NCBI GenBank assembly: GCA_029945495.1 | Contig: JAQSCR010000626.1 | Coordinates: 1-7,208 of the forward strand | From: Pseudolabrys sp. | Lineage (GTDB): Bacteria; Pseudomonadota; Alphaproteobacteria; Rhizobiales; Xanthobacteraceae | Direction of reading: 5' to 3' | DNA length: 7,208 nt | Part shown: positions 1-4,848 of the stretch, piece after piece | Layout of the letters: each line of letters starts with the position of its first letter | How positions within the stretch are numbered: position 1 is the first letter of the stretch | Position numbers and translations under genes: made by a program | Notes under the pieces: generated by a model | What the model saw: the letters and a program-made list of their open reading frames with translations, nothing else | Told to the model about the DNA's origin: nothing | The model's database searches: none

Positions 1-2
1 AG

Positions 3-319
3 GGCGCTGTCATGAGGCGTCAGGATGGTGGAGCAGGGCGCGGCGCCCGCGGGCGTGGAGGTACGCACTCCATGCGCTCGGGCGGTGCCGGTCCCCGCCC
101 GGAGGCACTAGGACCTCCTGCGAGGAGCTCGCTGATGGTGCGAAGCCATTGGCTTTACCGGGGCAAAAGAGGCTCGGTGCCCAAAAGGGCCGAGGCTCGG
201 CCGTCCCGGGAGGTCAACAGCCGCCAGAAGCGCGGCCCGGCTGCTGGAAGACGCCGCCGTGGCGCGCCGAGAGGCGCGGCACTCTGGTGACAGAGTGCAC
301 ACACGAAAAAGGTAGCGCC
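3..319 (+). ncRNA. candidate structured RNA, family not recognised
   Basis: No reading frame here looks like an alphaproteobacterial gene: the open frames are Arg/Gly/Pro-rich low-complexity translations. The + strand instead has many hairpins: a perfect 7-bp stem 79-85/95-101, 5-bp stems 56-60/68-72 and 101-105/114-118, a bulged stem 173-176 plus 179-182 pairing with 187-194 around an AAAA loop, a perfect 6-bp stem 263-268/273-278 with loop GAGA, and a perfect 8-bp stem 279-286/291-298 with loop GTGA. Both of the last two loops are GNRA tetraloops on the + strand only, which points to RNA. Positions 3-11 can pair with 311-319 (7 Watson-Crick pairs, 2 G-U) and could close the molecule. I looked for the conserved cores of RNase P RNA, tmRNA, SRP RNA and group II intron domain V and saw none. 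The ends are guesses, and the 5' end may lie outside the window. High GC makes chance stems common, so this is a hypothesis. Confidence 0.33.
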
Positions 320-334
320 GCTTGGCGCGCCACA

Positions 335-387
335 CCCTCGATATCGCATGTCGGGTTTACCCGATATGCGCAAATAAAAGTCGAGGG
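335..387. repeat. nested inverted repeat (dyad or RNA hairpin)
   Basis: An inner dyad pairs 345-355 with 360-370: 11 positions, all complementary except one G-T that would be a wobble pair in RNA, around a 4-nt loop TTTA. An outer 7-bp perfect repeat, CCCTCGA (335-341) and TCGAGGG (381-387), encloses it. No T tract follows, so it is not a standard intrinsic terminator. It may be the 3' end structure of the preceding RNA candidate, a processed hairpin, or a protein-binding dyad. The structure is directly visible; its role is not. Confidence 0.5.
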
Positions 388-451
388 ACTAAGGAAAGAG
401 GGGCGTACCCGGCGCCTTCACAAACAATACTGGCGGCGGAGCGTTGGCTGT

Positions 452-483
452 TTGACAATTTGAATCGAAAGCCAGCGTATTGC
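452..483 (+). promoter_or_regulatory. possible sigma-70 promoter of the small Cys/His gene
   Basis: A perfect -35 consensus TTGACA lies at 452-457. About 18-19 bases downstream is a weaker -10-like stretch, CGTATT / GTATTG, around 476-482. The pair sits in a locally AT-richer stretch about 65-95 bases before the ATG at 547, which would give a leader of roughly 55-60 nt containing the alternative hairpins described separately. The -35 match is exact; the -10 match and spacing are only fair. Confidence 0.4.
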
Positions 484-514
484 TTGCGGCGATTGAGGGA
501 ACCGTTGTGCGCCG

Positions 515-546
515 ATGCGCGTTTTCAGCGCATAGGAAAACGAAAC
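515..546 (+). promoter_or_regulatory. leader with two mutually exclusive hairpins over the Shine-Dalgarno
   Basis: Two stems share bases and cannot coexist. Stem A pairs ATGCGC (515-520) with GCGCAT (528-533) around a 7-nt loop and leaves the AGGA ribosome binding site (534-537) free. Stem B pairs CGTTTTC (520-526) with GAAAACG (536-542), 7 bp around a 9-nt loop, and takes in the end of the AGGA and most of the spacer before the ATG at 547. In stem B the four U residues (522-525) pair with the A-rich Shine-Dalgarno flank, reminiscent of fourU RNA thermometers. This could be a translational switch. The pairing is exact in the sequence; regulation is inferred. Confidence 0.35.
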
Positions 547-768
547 ATGGGTAAACCGCGCATCATCGTCACCTGTCCGCAGACCGGCGTCGCGGTCATC
601 ACCACCATTGCCTACGAGGACATCGCCGGACCGAACAAGAAGCGCATGTTCTTCGCCTGCGCCTGCGGCGAGACTCACAGACTGCTGTTTGCTGGCCGGC
701 ATGGCGACCGGCGCGATCCATCGTTCTTGCCGCCAACATCGCCGCGCGACAATCACCGCGCTTCGTGA
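547..768 (+). CDS. small conserved-looking Cys/His protein, unknown function
   Basis: A 73-residue protein starting MGKPRIIVTCPQTGVAV. The frame stays open upstream to 322, but I chose the ATG at 547 because AGGA (534-537) sits 9 nt before it and because the sequence becomes protein-like only from there. The N-terminal half resembles small rhizobial proteins that open with an 'IIVTCPxTG' stretch and later have a 'C-x-C-G-x-x-H' motif. Here Cys10, Cys38, Cys40 and His44 are visible (ACACGETHRL), a plausible single metal site, though the spacing is not that of a classic zinc ribbon. After residue 52 the chain becomes polar and Pro/Arg-rich (RRDPSFLPPTSPRDN) and is probably disordered. No signal peptide or membrane segment is seen. 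It converges on the SDR gene, with stops 12 nt apart. No reaction or partner can be assigned. Confidence 0.65.
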   Translation: MGKPRIIVTCPQTGVAVITTIAYEDIAGPNKKRMFFACACGETHRLLFAGRHGDRRDPSFLPPTSPRDNHRAS

Positions 769-779
769 GAGGCGAAGCG
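759..779. terminator. hairpin between convergent stops, possible bidirectional terminator
   Basis: CGCTTCG (759-765) and CGAAGCG (773-779) form a perfect 7-bp stem with a 7-nt loop. It overlaps the end of the small Cys/His gene (stop 766-768) and abuts the SDR stop codon (781-783). The position between converging genes suits a terminator serving both strands, but neither side has a clear run of T, so efficiency is doubtful. Confidence 0.35.
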
Positions 780-780
780 A

Positions 781-1533
781 TCACACATGCTGGCCGCCAT
801 TGATGTGGATCTCGGCGCCGTTCACGTAAGAGCTCATCTCCGTGCACAGCACATAGATGATCTTGGCCACTTCGTCGGGCGTGCCGAGACGCTGCATCGG
901 AATCTGCTCGACAATCTTCTCGGTGCCCGGCGACAGGATAGCGGTGTCGATTTCGCCCGGCGCAATCGCATTGACGCGAATGCCGAGGCGGCCGAAGTCG
1001 CTCGCCATCTCTCGCGTCAGCGACGCAAGCGCCGCTTTCGACGTGGCGTAAGCCGCACCCGCGAACGGATGCACGCGCGAGCCGGCAATCGAGGTGACGT
1101 TCACCACCGAGCCCTTGGCGGTCTTCAGTTCGTCGACCAGCCCGCGCGCCAGCATGATCGGCGCGAAGAAGTTCACCGCGAACACGCGCTGCCAGGTGCC
1201 GATATCGGTATCGAGCGAGCCAAGACGCTTGCCGCCCTCGGCCTTGGGCGAGATCGCCGCGTTGTTGACCAGCGCATGCAGTTCGCCGTTGTCGAGCCGG
1301 CGCTTGATTTCGGCGATCGCCTCGGTGGTGTTGCCTTCATCCGACAGATCGACCTGGATGTGATCCTCGGGGCCGGCATCCCACGGGCAGTTTTCCGGGA
1401 ACGGATGGCGCGAGCAGGTGATGACGCGCCAGCCGGCGGCGGAAAAGCGTTTCACCGTGGCGTGGCCGATGCCGCGGCTGGCGCCGGTCAGGAGCAAAGT
1501 GCGGCGCGGCTGGTTGGATGGCGGGTTGGGCAT
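781..1533 (-). CDS. SDR family NAD(P)-dependent oxidoreductase
   Basis: A 250-residue classical short-chain dehydrogenase/reductase, cytoplasmic. The Rossmann glycine motif TGASRGIG lies at residues 16-23, the structural NNAA at 90-93, and the catalytic set is Asn121, Ser148, Tyr162 and Lys166 (YATSK). The C-terminal NGGQHV is typical of the family. Length matches classical SDRs (about 250). No acidic residue is obvious at the end of the second strand, where the sequence reads CSRH (40-43); the Arg there hints at NADP(H), but this is weak. The start ATG at 1533 has AAGGAA 4 nt upstream. It lies 83 bp downstream of pdxH on the same strand and may be co-transcribed with it, although a REP-like palindrome sits in the gap. 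Family is certain; the substrate cannot be read from the sequence. A PLP-pathway role by association is only a guess. Confidence 0.93.
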   Translation of the reverse strand: MPNPPSNQPRRTLLLTGASRGIGHATVKRFSAAGWRVITCSRHPFPENCPWDAGPEDHIQVDLSDEGNTTEAIAEIKRRLDNGELHALVNNAAISPKAEGGKRLGSLDTDIGTWQRVFAVNFFAPIMLARGLVDELKTAKGSVVNVTSIAGSRVHPFAGAAYATSKAALASLTREMASDFGRLGIRVNAIAPGEIDTAILSPGTEKIVEQIPMQRLGTPDEVAKIIYVLCTEMSSYVNGAEIHINGGQHV

Positions 1534-1556
1534 TCAATTCCTTATTTTCATTTAGA

Positions 1557-1607
1557 CCCGTCATCCTGAGGTGCGAGCGAAGCGAGCCTCGAAGGATGAC
1601 AGACGGG
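1557..1607. repeat. REP-like intergenic palindrome
   Basis: An imperfect palindrome occupies most of the 83-bp pdxH-SDR gap. Arms CCCGTC (1557-1562) and GACGGG (1602-1607 region), ATCCT (1563-1567) and AGGAT (1594-1597 region), GAGG and CCTC, and CGAGC / GCGAG meet around a short GAA centre. Repeats of this kind ('CCCGTCATCCTGAGG...') are, from memory, scattered between genes in Bradyrhizobium relatives. In transcripts of the minus strand it would form a long hairpin that could stabilise or partly terminate the pdxH message before SDR. Confidence 0.7.
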
Positions 1608-1616
1608 TAGTTTATC

Positions 1617-2258
1617 TCACGGATAAAGCCGCGTCTTGCTCCAGGCTTCGCCTGCGGCCGCGCGCTTGAACACGATGCGGTCGTGCAGGCGGAACGGCCG
1701 GTCGTGCCAGAATTCGATCTGATCGGGCACGATGCGATAGCCCGACCAGTTCGGCGGCCGCGGCACATTGCCAATGGCGTATTTGGCGGCGTTGATCGCC
1801 ACCGCTTTCTCGAACGCCATCCGGCTTTCCAGCGGCTGCGATTGCTTGGAGGCCCAGGCGCCGATCTGCGCCTGCTTCGGCCGCGTGGCGAAATAGGCGT
1901 CGGCTTCTTCAGTCGTCACGTTCTCGACGTGGCCGCGCACGCGCACCTGCCGGTTCAACGATTTCCAGTGGAACACCAAAGCGGCCTTGGCCGAGGCGGC
2001 CAGTTCCTGGCCTTTCTGGCTGCCCATGTTGGTGTAGAACACGAAGCCCTGCGCGTCGGCGCCCTTCAGCAGCACCATGCGGGCGTTCGGCATGCCGTCG
2101 GCATCGACGGTGGCCAGCGTCATGGCGTTAGGGTCGCGCGGTTCCGAGACGGTGGCGTCGGCCAGCCACGCGGCAAACAGCCTCATTGGCTCGTCGGCCT
2201 CGGTGAAATCACCAACCGTTAACCTTCCTGTGCGCTCAATCGGTGTCGTATCGGACAT
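1617..2258 (-). CDS. pdxH: pyridoxamine 5'-phosphate oxidase
   Basis: A 213-residue protein, the usual length for PdxH, which uses FMN and O2 to oxidise pyridoxine or pyridoxamine 5'-phosphate to pyridoxal 5'-phosphate in the cytoplasm, usually as a homodimer. Visible family marks are RMVLLKG (60-66) and FYTN (74-77) with SQKG (80-83) in the FMN-binding barrel, LVFHW (94-98), RQVRVRG (103-109), and the C-terminal block RPPNWSGYR (167-175), EFWHDRP (182-188) and RLHDR (190-194). Arg190 and His192 correspond to the substrate-phosphate region near the E. coli RxH pair, and the chain ends RLYP as the family does. The ATG at 2258 is the expected family start (MSDTTPI...VGDFTEADEP), but no good Shine-Dalgarno precedes it. 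It is head to head with the lipoprotein gene, with only about 14 bp between the proposed starts, so their promoters must overlap the opposing genes. SDR follows it on the same strand. Confidence 0.97.
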   Translation of the reverse strand: MSDTTPIERTGRLTVGDFTEADEPMRLFAAWLADATVSEPRDPNAMTLATVDADGMPNARMVLLKGADAQGFVFYTNMGSQKGQELAASAKAALVFHWKSLNRQVRVRGHVENVTTEEADAYFATRPKQAQIGAWASKQSQPLESRMAFEKAVAINAAKYAIGNVPRPPNWSGYRIVPDQIEFWHDRPFRLHDRIVFKRAAAGEAWSKTRLYP

Positions 2259-2272
2259 ATTGGAGTACCCGC

Positions 2273-2794
2273 GTGGACGGTCTGAGGACCAGTCGACAGA
2301 CCCGCCAAAAGTTCCACTGTTCCAGCCTATATAGTGGAAGAGTAGGCGCGCGCCTATGGCGTGGCATGGCCGGCCTGGCGGCCTTGGCGCTGGCCTTGGG
2401 CGGCGCTGGCTGCAGCCTGTCGCCGCAGTTCGACAGCGTCTTTGCTTCCGCCAACAACGATACCACCGGTTCGATCGTGCCGCCGCCGGGCGCCGAGAAA
2501 TCCGACGATCTGCCGCCGGCCGCCGATCTGGTTTACGCGCGGGCGGCGGTCAACGAAGTGCTCAAACGCGGCCGCAAGGATTCCAGCCAGCCCTGGGAAA
2601 ATCCGGCGACCGGCGCGCGCGGTACGGTGACGCCGATCGCCTCGGCCTATCCGCAGGGCGACCGCACCTGCCACGATTTCCTTGCCAGTTATGTGAAAGG
2701 CGCCTCGCAGGCCTGGCTGCAAGGCGAGGCCTGCAAGCCGATCAAGGGCGCGGCCTGGGAAGTCCGCTCGATGAAACCCTGGAAGCGGTCATAA
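2273..2794 (+). CDS. RT0821/Lpp0805-family surface lipoprotein
   Basis: A predicted envelope lipoprotein. The C-terminal half fits the RT0821/Lpp0805 (17-kDa antigen-like) pattern: W-x-N-P-x-TG-x-x-G-x-VTP (PWENPATGARGTVTP), then RTCHDF, a Gly/Ser stretch, GEACKP and W-E-V-R near the end (AWEVRSMKPWKRS). Two cysteines in this domain could pair. A hydrophobic run GMAGLAALALALGGAGCS ends in a cysteine in a non-ideal lipobox (GAG-C, Gly rather than Leu at -3). The start is uncertain. GTG at 2273 has GGAG 7 nt upstream (2262-2265) and gives 173 residues, but the cysteine is then at 47, an unusually long leader. ATG at 2366 gives 142 residues with cysteine 16 but lacks a Shine-Dalgarno and n-region positive charges. 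GTG at 2243 also keeps the frame open but overlaps pdxH. Role in the envelope is unknown; the family is often annotated as a surface antigen. Confidence 0.82.
   Translation: MDGLRTSRQTRQKFHCSSLYSGRVGARLWRGMAGLAALALALGGAGCSLSPQFDSVFASANNDTTGSIVPPPGAEKSDDLPPAADLVYARAAVNEVLKRGRKDSSQPWENPATGARGTVTPIASAYPQGDRTCHDFLASYVKGASQAWLQGEACKPIKGAAWEVRSMKPWKRS
2279..2302. promoter_or_regulatory. small inverted repeat between divergent starts
   Basis: GGTCTG (2279-2284) and CAGACC (2297-2302) form a perfect 6-bp inverted repeat with a 12-bp spacer, close to the divergent start codons of pdxH (2258) and the lipoprotein gene. Its size and place would suit a dimeric regulator, but it may be coincidence. A TATATA stretch at 2328-2333, also readable on both strands, is the only -10-like sequence nearby and lacks a matching -35. 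Confidence 0.2.
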
Positions 2795-2799
2795 TTTCT

Positions 2800-2905
2800 C
2801 GTCATTCCGGGGCGCGCTGAAAGCGCGAACCCGGAATCGAGATGCAACTCCGGTGCTGCTTCTGGATTCCGGGTCCGCTCGCTGTGCTCGCGTCCCGGAA
2901 TGACG
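2800..2905. repeat. double REP-like element (two palindromes in tandem)
   Basis: Two hairpins with the same arms stand in tandem just after the lipoprotein stop. The first pairs ATTCCGGG (2804-2811) with CCCGGAAT (2830-2837) and contains an inner 6-bp stem, CGCGCT / AGCGCG (2813-2818/2822-2827). The second pairs ATTCCGGG (2866-2873) with CCCGGAAT (2894-2901). The outermost arms, CGTCATTCCGGG (2800-2811) and CCCGGAATGACG (2894-2905), are perfect 12-bp complements, so the unit can also fold as one long hairpin. This resembles BIME-like paired REPs and, from memory, a repeat common in Bradyrhizobium relatives. It may act as the transcription end of the lipoprotein gene. Confidence 0.8.
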
Positions 2906-2916
2906 ATTTTGCGACG

Positions 2917-2946
2917 TTGCAAGGCGTCGTTCGGAACCCCACATTA
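2917..2946 (+). promoter_or_regulatory. possible heat-shock (RpoH) promoter of dnaJ
   Basis: TTGCAA (2917-2922) and CCCCACATTA (2937-2946) are 14 bp apart. The RpoH consensus known from proteobacteria is roughly CTTGAA, 13-17 bp, CCCCATnT. The -10-like half fits with one inserted or changed base; the -35-like half is only partial. A DnaJ-type gene downstream makes a heat-shock promoter plausible. An alternative housekeeping -10 (CATAAT near 2962-2967) lacks a -35. Confidence 0.28.
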
Positions 2947-3005
2947 CCTTCGATTCGCCGGCATAATGTCGGCGGGCAGGGGCTATCTTCACGGAGAGAC
3001 GAAGG

Positions 3006-4025
3006 ATGCGCGACCCCTACACCATTCTGGGGGTTTCCAAGGGTGCGAGCGCGGCGGAGATCAAAGCCGCCTACCGCAAGCTTGCCAAGAAACTGCATCC
3101 CGACGCCAACAAGCACGACGCCAAGGCGGCCTCGCGCTTTTCCGAGTTGAACGCCGCCTATGAGATCGTCGGCGACGACGACAAGCGCAAGGCGTTCGAC
3201 CGTGGCGAGATCGATGCCGAGGGCAAGCCACGCTTCCGCGGTTTCGAAGGCGCGCAGCCGGGCGGCGGATTCGGACAGGGTGGAGCGGGGCCGGGCGGCA
3301 GCCATTTCGAAAGTTTCAGCTTCGGTGACGACGGTTTCCAGCGTCGTGGCGGTGCTGGCGGTGCCGGCGGCTTCGAGGATCTGCTGCGCGGCATGTTCGG
3401 CGGAAGGGCGTCGCCCGGCGGCGGCGCGCGCGGTCACACCAATCAGTTCGAGTCGGAAGATTTCGGCGGGCAAAGTGGGGCTCAAGCCGGCGGCCAGGAC
3501 TTGCTGGCGGCCTTGACCATCACCTTGCCGGAAGCGGCCAAAGGGGTCACCACGCGCATGTATTTGCCGACCGGCAAAGAGGTCGAGGTGAAAATCCCGG
3601 CCGGCATTGCCAGCGGTCAGCAGATCCGCCTCAAGGGGCAGGGCTATGGCAGCCCGTCCGGGCGTGCCGGCGATGCCATCATCGCCATCACGGTCGGGCC
3701 GCATCCGGTGTTCAAGGCCGAAGGCGACGATCTGCGCATCGAACTGCCGATCACGCTCTATGAAGCCGTGCTCGGCGGCAAAGTGCGGGTGCCGACGCTC
3801 GATGGCGCGGTCGAACTGGCGATCCCGCCGGACACCAATGCCGGCCGTACGTTCCGGCTCAAAGGCAAGGGCCTGCGGATCAAAGGCGGCGTCAAGGGCC
3901 AGGCTGGCGATCTGTTTGCTACCGTGCGCGTGGTGCTGCCTGAGAAAGCCGACGACGAGCTGAAGGCGCTGGCGGAAAAGCTGCGCGACGACACGCCCTA
4001 CGATCCGCGCAAGGATATGGGCTAA
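3006..4025 (+). CDS. DnaJ C-terminal-domain co-chaperone, CbpA-like (no zinc finger)
   Basis: A 339-residue J-domain protein that would stimulate the ATPase of DnaK and hand it unfolded clients in the cytoplasm. The J domain covers about residues 3-70, with the essential HPD tripeptide at 31-33 and the ELNAAYEIVGDDDKR helix region after it. A Gly/Phe-rich linker runs from about 78 to 160 (GGGFGQGGAG, GGAGGAGGFEDLLRGMFGG). Two beta-rich client-binding domains follow (about 165-330), including GKEVEVKIPAGI, GQQIRLKGQG, HPVFKAEGDDL and GRTFRLKGKGL. There are no CxxCxGxG repeats, so it is a type II, CbpA/DnaJ2-like protein and not the canonical DnaJ, which should be encoded elsewhere beside dnaK. 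GGAGAG (2993-2998) is 7 nt before the ATG. It stands alone, with a REP pair upstream and a converging anti-sigma gene downstream. The symbol cbpA would be reasonable but is not certain. Confidence 0.95.
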   Translation: MRDPYTILGVSKGASAAEIKAAYRKLAKKLHPDANKHDAKAASRFSELNAAYEIVGDDDKRKAFDRGEIDAEGKPRFRGFEGAQPGGGFGQGGAGPGGSHFESFSFGDDGFQRRGGAGGAGGFEDLLRGMFGGRASPGGGARGHTNQFESEDFGGQSGAQAGGQDLLAALTITLPEAAKGVTTRMYLPTGKEVEVKIPAGIASGQQIRLKGQGYGSPSGRAGDAIIAITVGPHPVFKAEGDDLRIELPITLYEAVLGGKVRVPTLDGAVELAIPPDTNAGRTFRLKGKGLRIKGGVKGQAGDLFATVRVVLPEKADDELKALAEKLRDDTPYDPRKDMG

Positions 4026-4038
4026 AGCGCCTCAGCCC
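4019..4038. terminator. weak hairpin spanning convergent stop codons
   Basis: GGGCT (4019-4023) and AGCCC (4034-4038) make a 5-bp stem around a 10-nt loop. The stem contains the dnaJ stop and the anti-sigma stop (4032-4034), which are only 6 nt apart. On the + strand it is followed by TTCTTC, a poor T tract. This may be all the termination signal the convergent pair has. Confidence 0.25.
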
Positions 4039-4832
4039 TTCTTCGGTTCGCCCTTGTCGACCTGTTCGTAGACCATCTTGGTCACCGCTTCGAGCCGCTC
4101 GCGGTCGGCCGGGCCGCTCACCACATAGCCGATCTTGTCGTCGACCCAGGTGAACGAGGCGAACTGCTCGGCGCTTTTGAAGTGCAGCGCCGTCTCAGGC
4201 GCGCCCGCCTTGGCGCAGTAGATGGTGAAGCGTTCGCCTGACGGGCCCTCATACATATAGAACGCGGCAGCACCCGCCGGTCCCGGCAACAGCCGGCCGC
4301 CGATCAGCTTCAGCCCCATCGATGACAGGTCGGGAATGTTCAGATCGTAGCCGATCCGCTTCGACAGCCATTGCTTCATATGCGCCAGCTCGCTGCCGGG
4401 CACCTCGACCGGGTGACGCACCTCGACCACGTAAAGCTTGTAGGCGTCGAGCGCCTCGGCGGTGAACGTGTCGAGCACGCCCGGCGACGGCGAGGTCGCG
4501 GCGCGGGCAAACCAGCCGACGCTGCCGCCGGCGATAAAGGCGACCAGGGCGGCGGCCGCGGCCATTGCCGGCCAGGAGCGGCCGCGGCCGGAGGTGATGT
4601 CGTTCTTGATGATCTGCTCGAGCTGCAGGCGTTCCGGCACCGGCTCGTTGACGACAGCGCCATAGCGGGCGCGGATGCTGTCGGCCTGCGCGCGCCAGGC
4701 AGCGATCAGAGCGGCCTTGTCGGGATGGGCGGCGAGCCAGGCGCTGACGGCCTCCTTGCGGTCGTCCGGCAATTCGCCGTCGACGAAAGCGTGCAACTCG
4801 TCCTCGGTCACGGGCAATTCGCGATCGATCAT
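4032..4832 (-). CDS. membrane anti-sigma factor partner of the adjacent sigma gene
   Basis: A 266-residue single-pass membrane protein. The N-terminal cytoplasmic part (1-80) opens with TEDELHAFVDGELPDDRKEAV and WLAAHPDKAALIAAWRAQADSIRARY, the helical arrangement of anti-sigma domains ('LHAFVDGEL' is a frequent opening). It has no HxxxCxxC, so it is not a zinc-binding ZAS domain. One membrane helix lies at about 87-109 (WPAMAAAAALVAFIAGGSVGWF), so the remaining 155 residues should face the periplasm. That region has no motif I know; it includes LIGGRLLPGPAGAAAFYMYEGPSGERFTIYC, which resembles domains in other rhizobial anti-sigma factors. It starts 16 nt after the sigma stop, preceded by a GAGAGAGAAAG run, so the two are co-transcribed and probably made in balance. 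It should hold the sigma factor inactive at the membrane until a periplasmic signal arrives; the signal is unknown. Confidence 0.9.
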   Translation of the reverse strand: MIDRELPVTEDELHAFVDGELPDDRKEAVSAWLAAHPDKAALIAAWRAQADSIRARYGAVVNEPVPERLQLEQIIKNDITSGRGRSWPAMAAAAALVAFIAGGSVGWFARAATSPSPGVLDTFTAEALDAYKLYVVEVRHPVEVPGSELAHMKQWLSKRIGYDLNIPDLSSMGLKLIGGRLLPGPAGAAAFYMYEGPSGERFTIYCAKAGAPETALHFKSAEQFASFTWVDDKIGYVVSGPADRERLEAVTKMVYEQVDKGEPKKG

Positions 4833-4848
4833 GGCTTTGCTTTCTCTC

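Noticed and set aside
1..400. RNase P RNA, tmRNA, SRP RNA or a group II intron fragment
   Set aside because: I looked for the RNase P GAGGAAAGTCC core, the alphaproteobacterial tmRNA tag coding sequence, the SRP GGAAG-type tip and intron domain V, and none is present.
12..463. Overlapping + frames (12-290 and 149-463) in the first 500 bases as protein genes
   Set aside because: The translations are low-complexity Arg/Gly/Pro-rich, have no ribosome binding site and lack the third-position GC bias of the real genes here; hairpin content explains the region better. The frame continuous from base 2 to 463 could still be the end of a gene from outside the window, which I cannot exclude.
787..1569. 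A 260-residue open frame antisense to the SDR gene
   Set aside because: It is Arg/Ala-rich with no motif, while the minus strand gives a complete SDR with all catalytic residues.
2933..2960. GGAAC as the -35 of an EcfG general stress promoter before dnaJ
   Set aside because: No CGTT-type -10 occurs at the required 16-17 bp spacing.
2802..3704. A 300-residue minus-strand frame across the REP pair and the first part of dnaJ
   Set aside because: It runs through a palindromic repeat and antisense to a certain dnaJ; no protein-like features.
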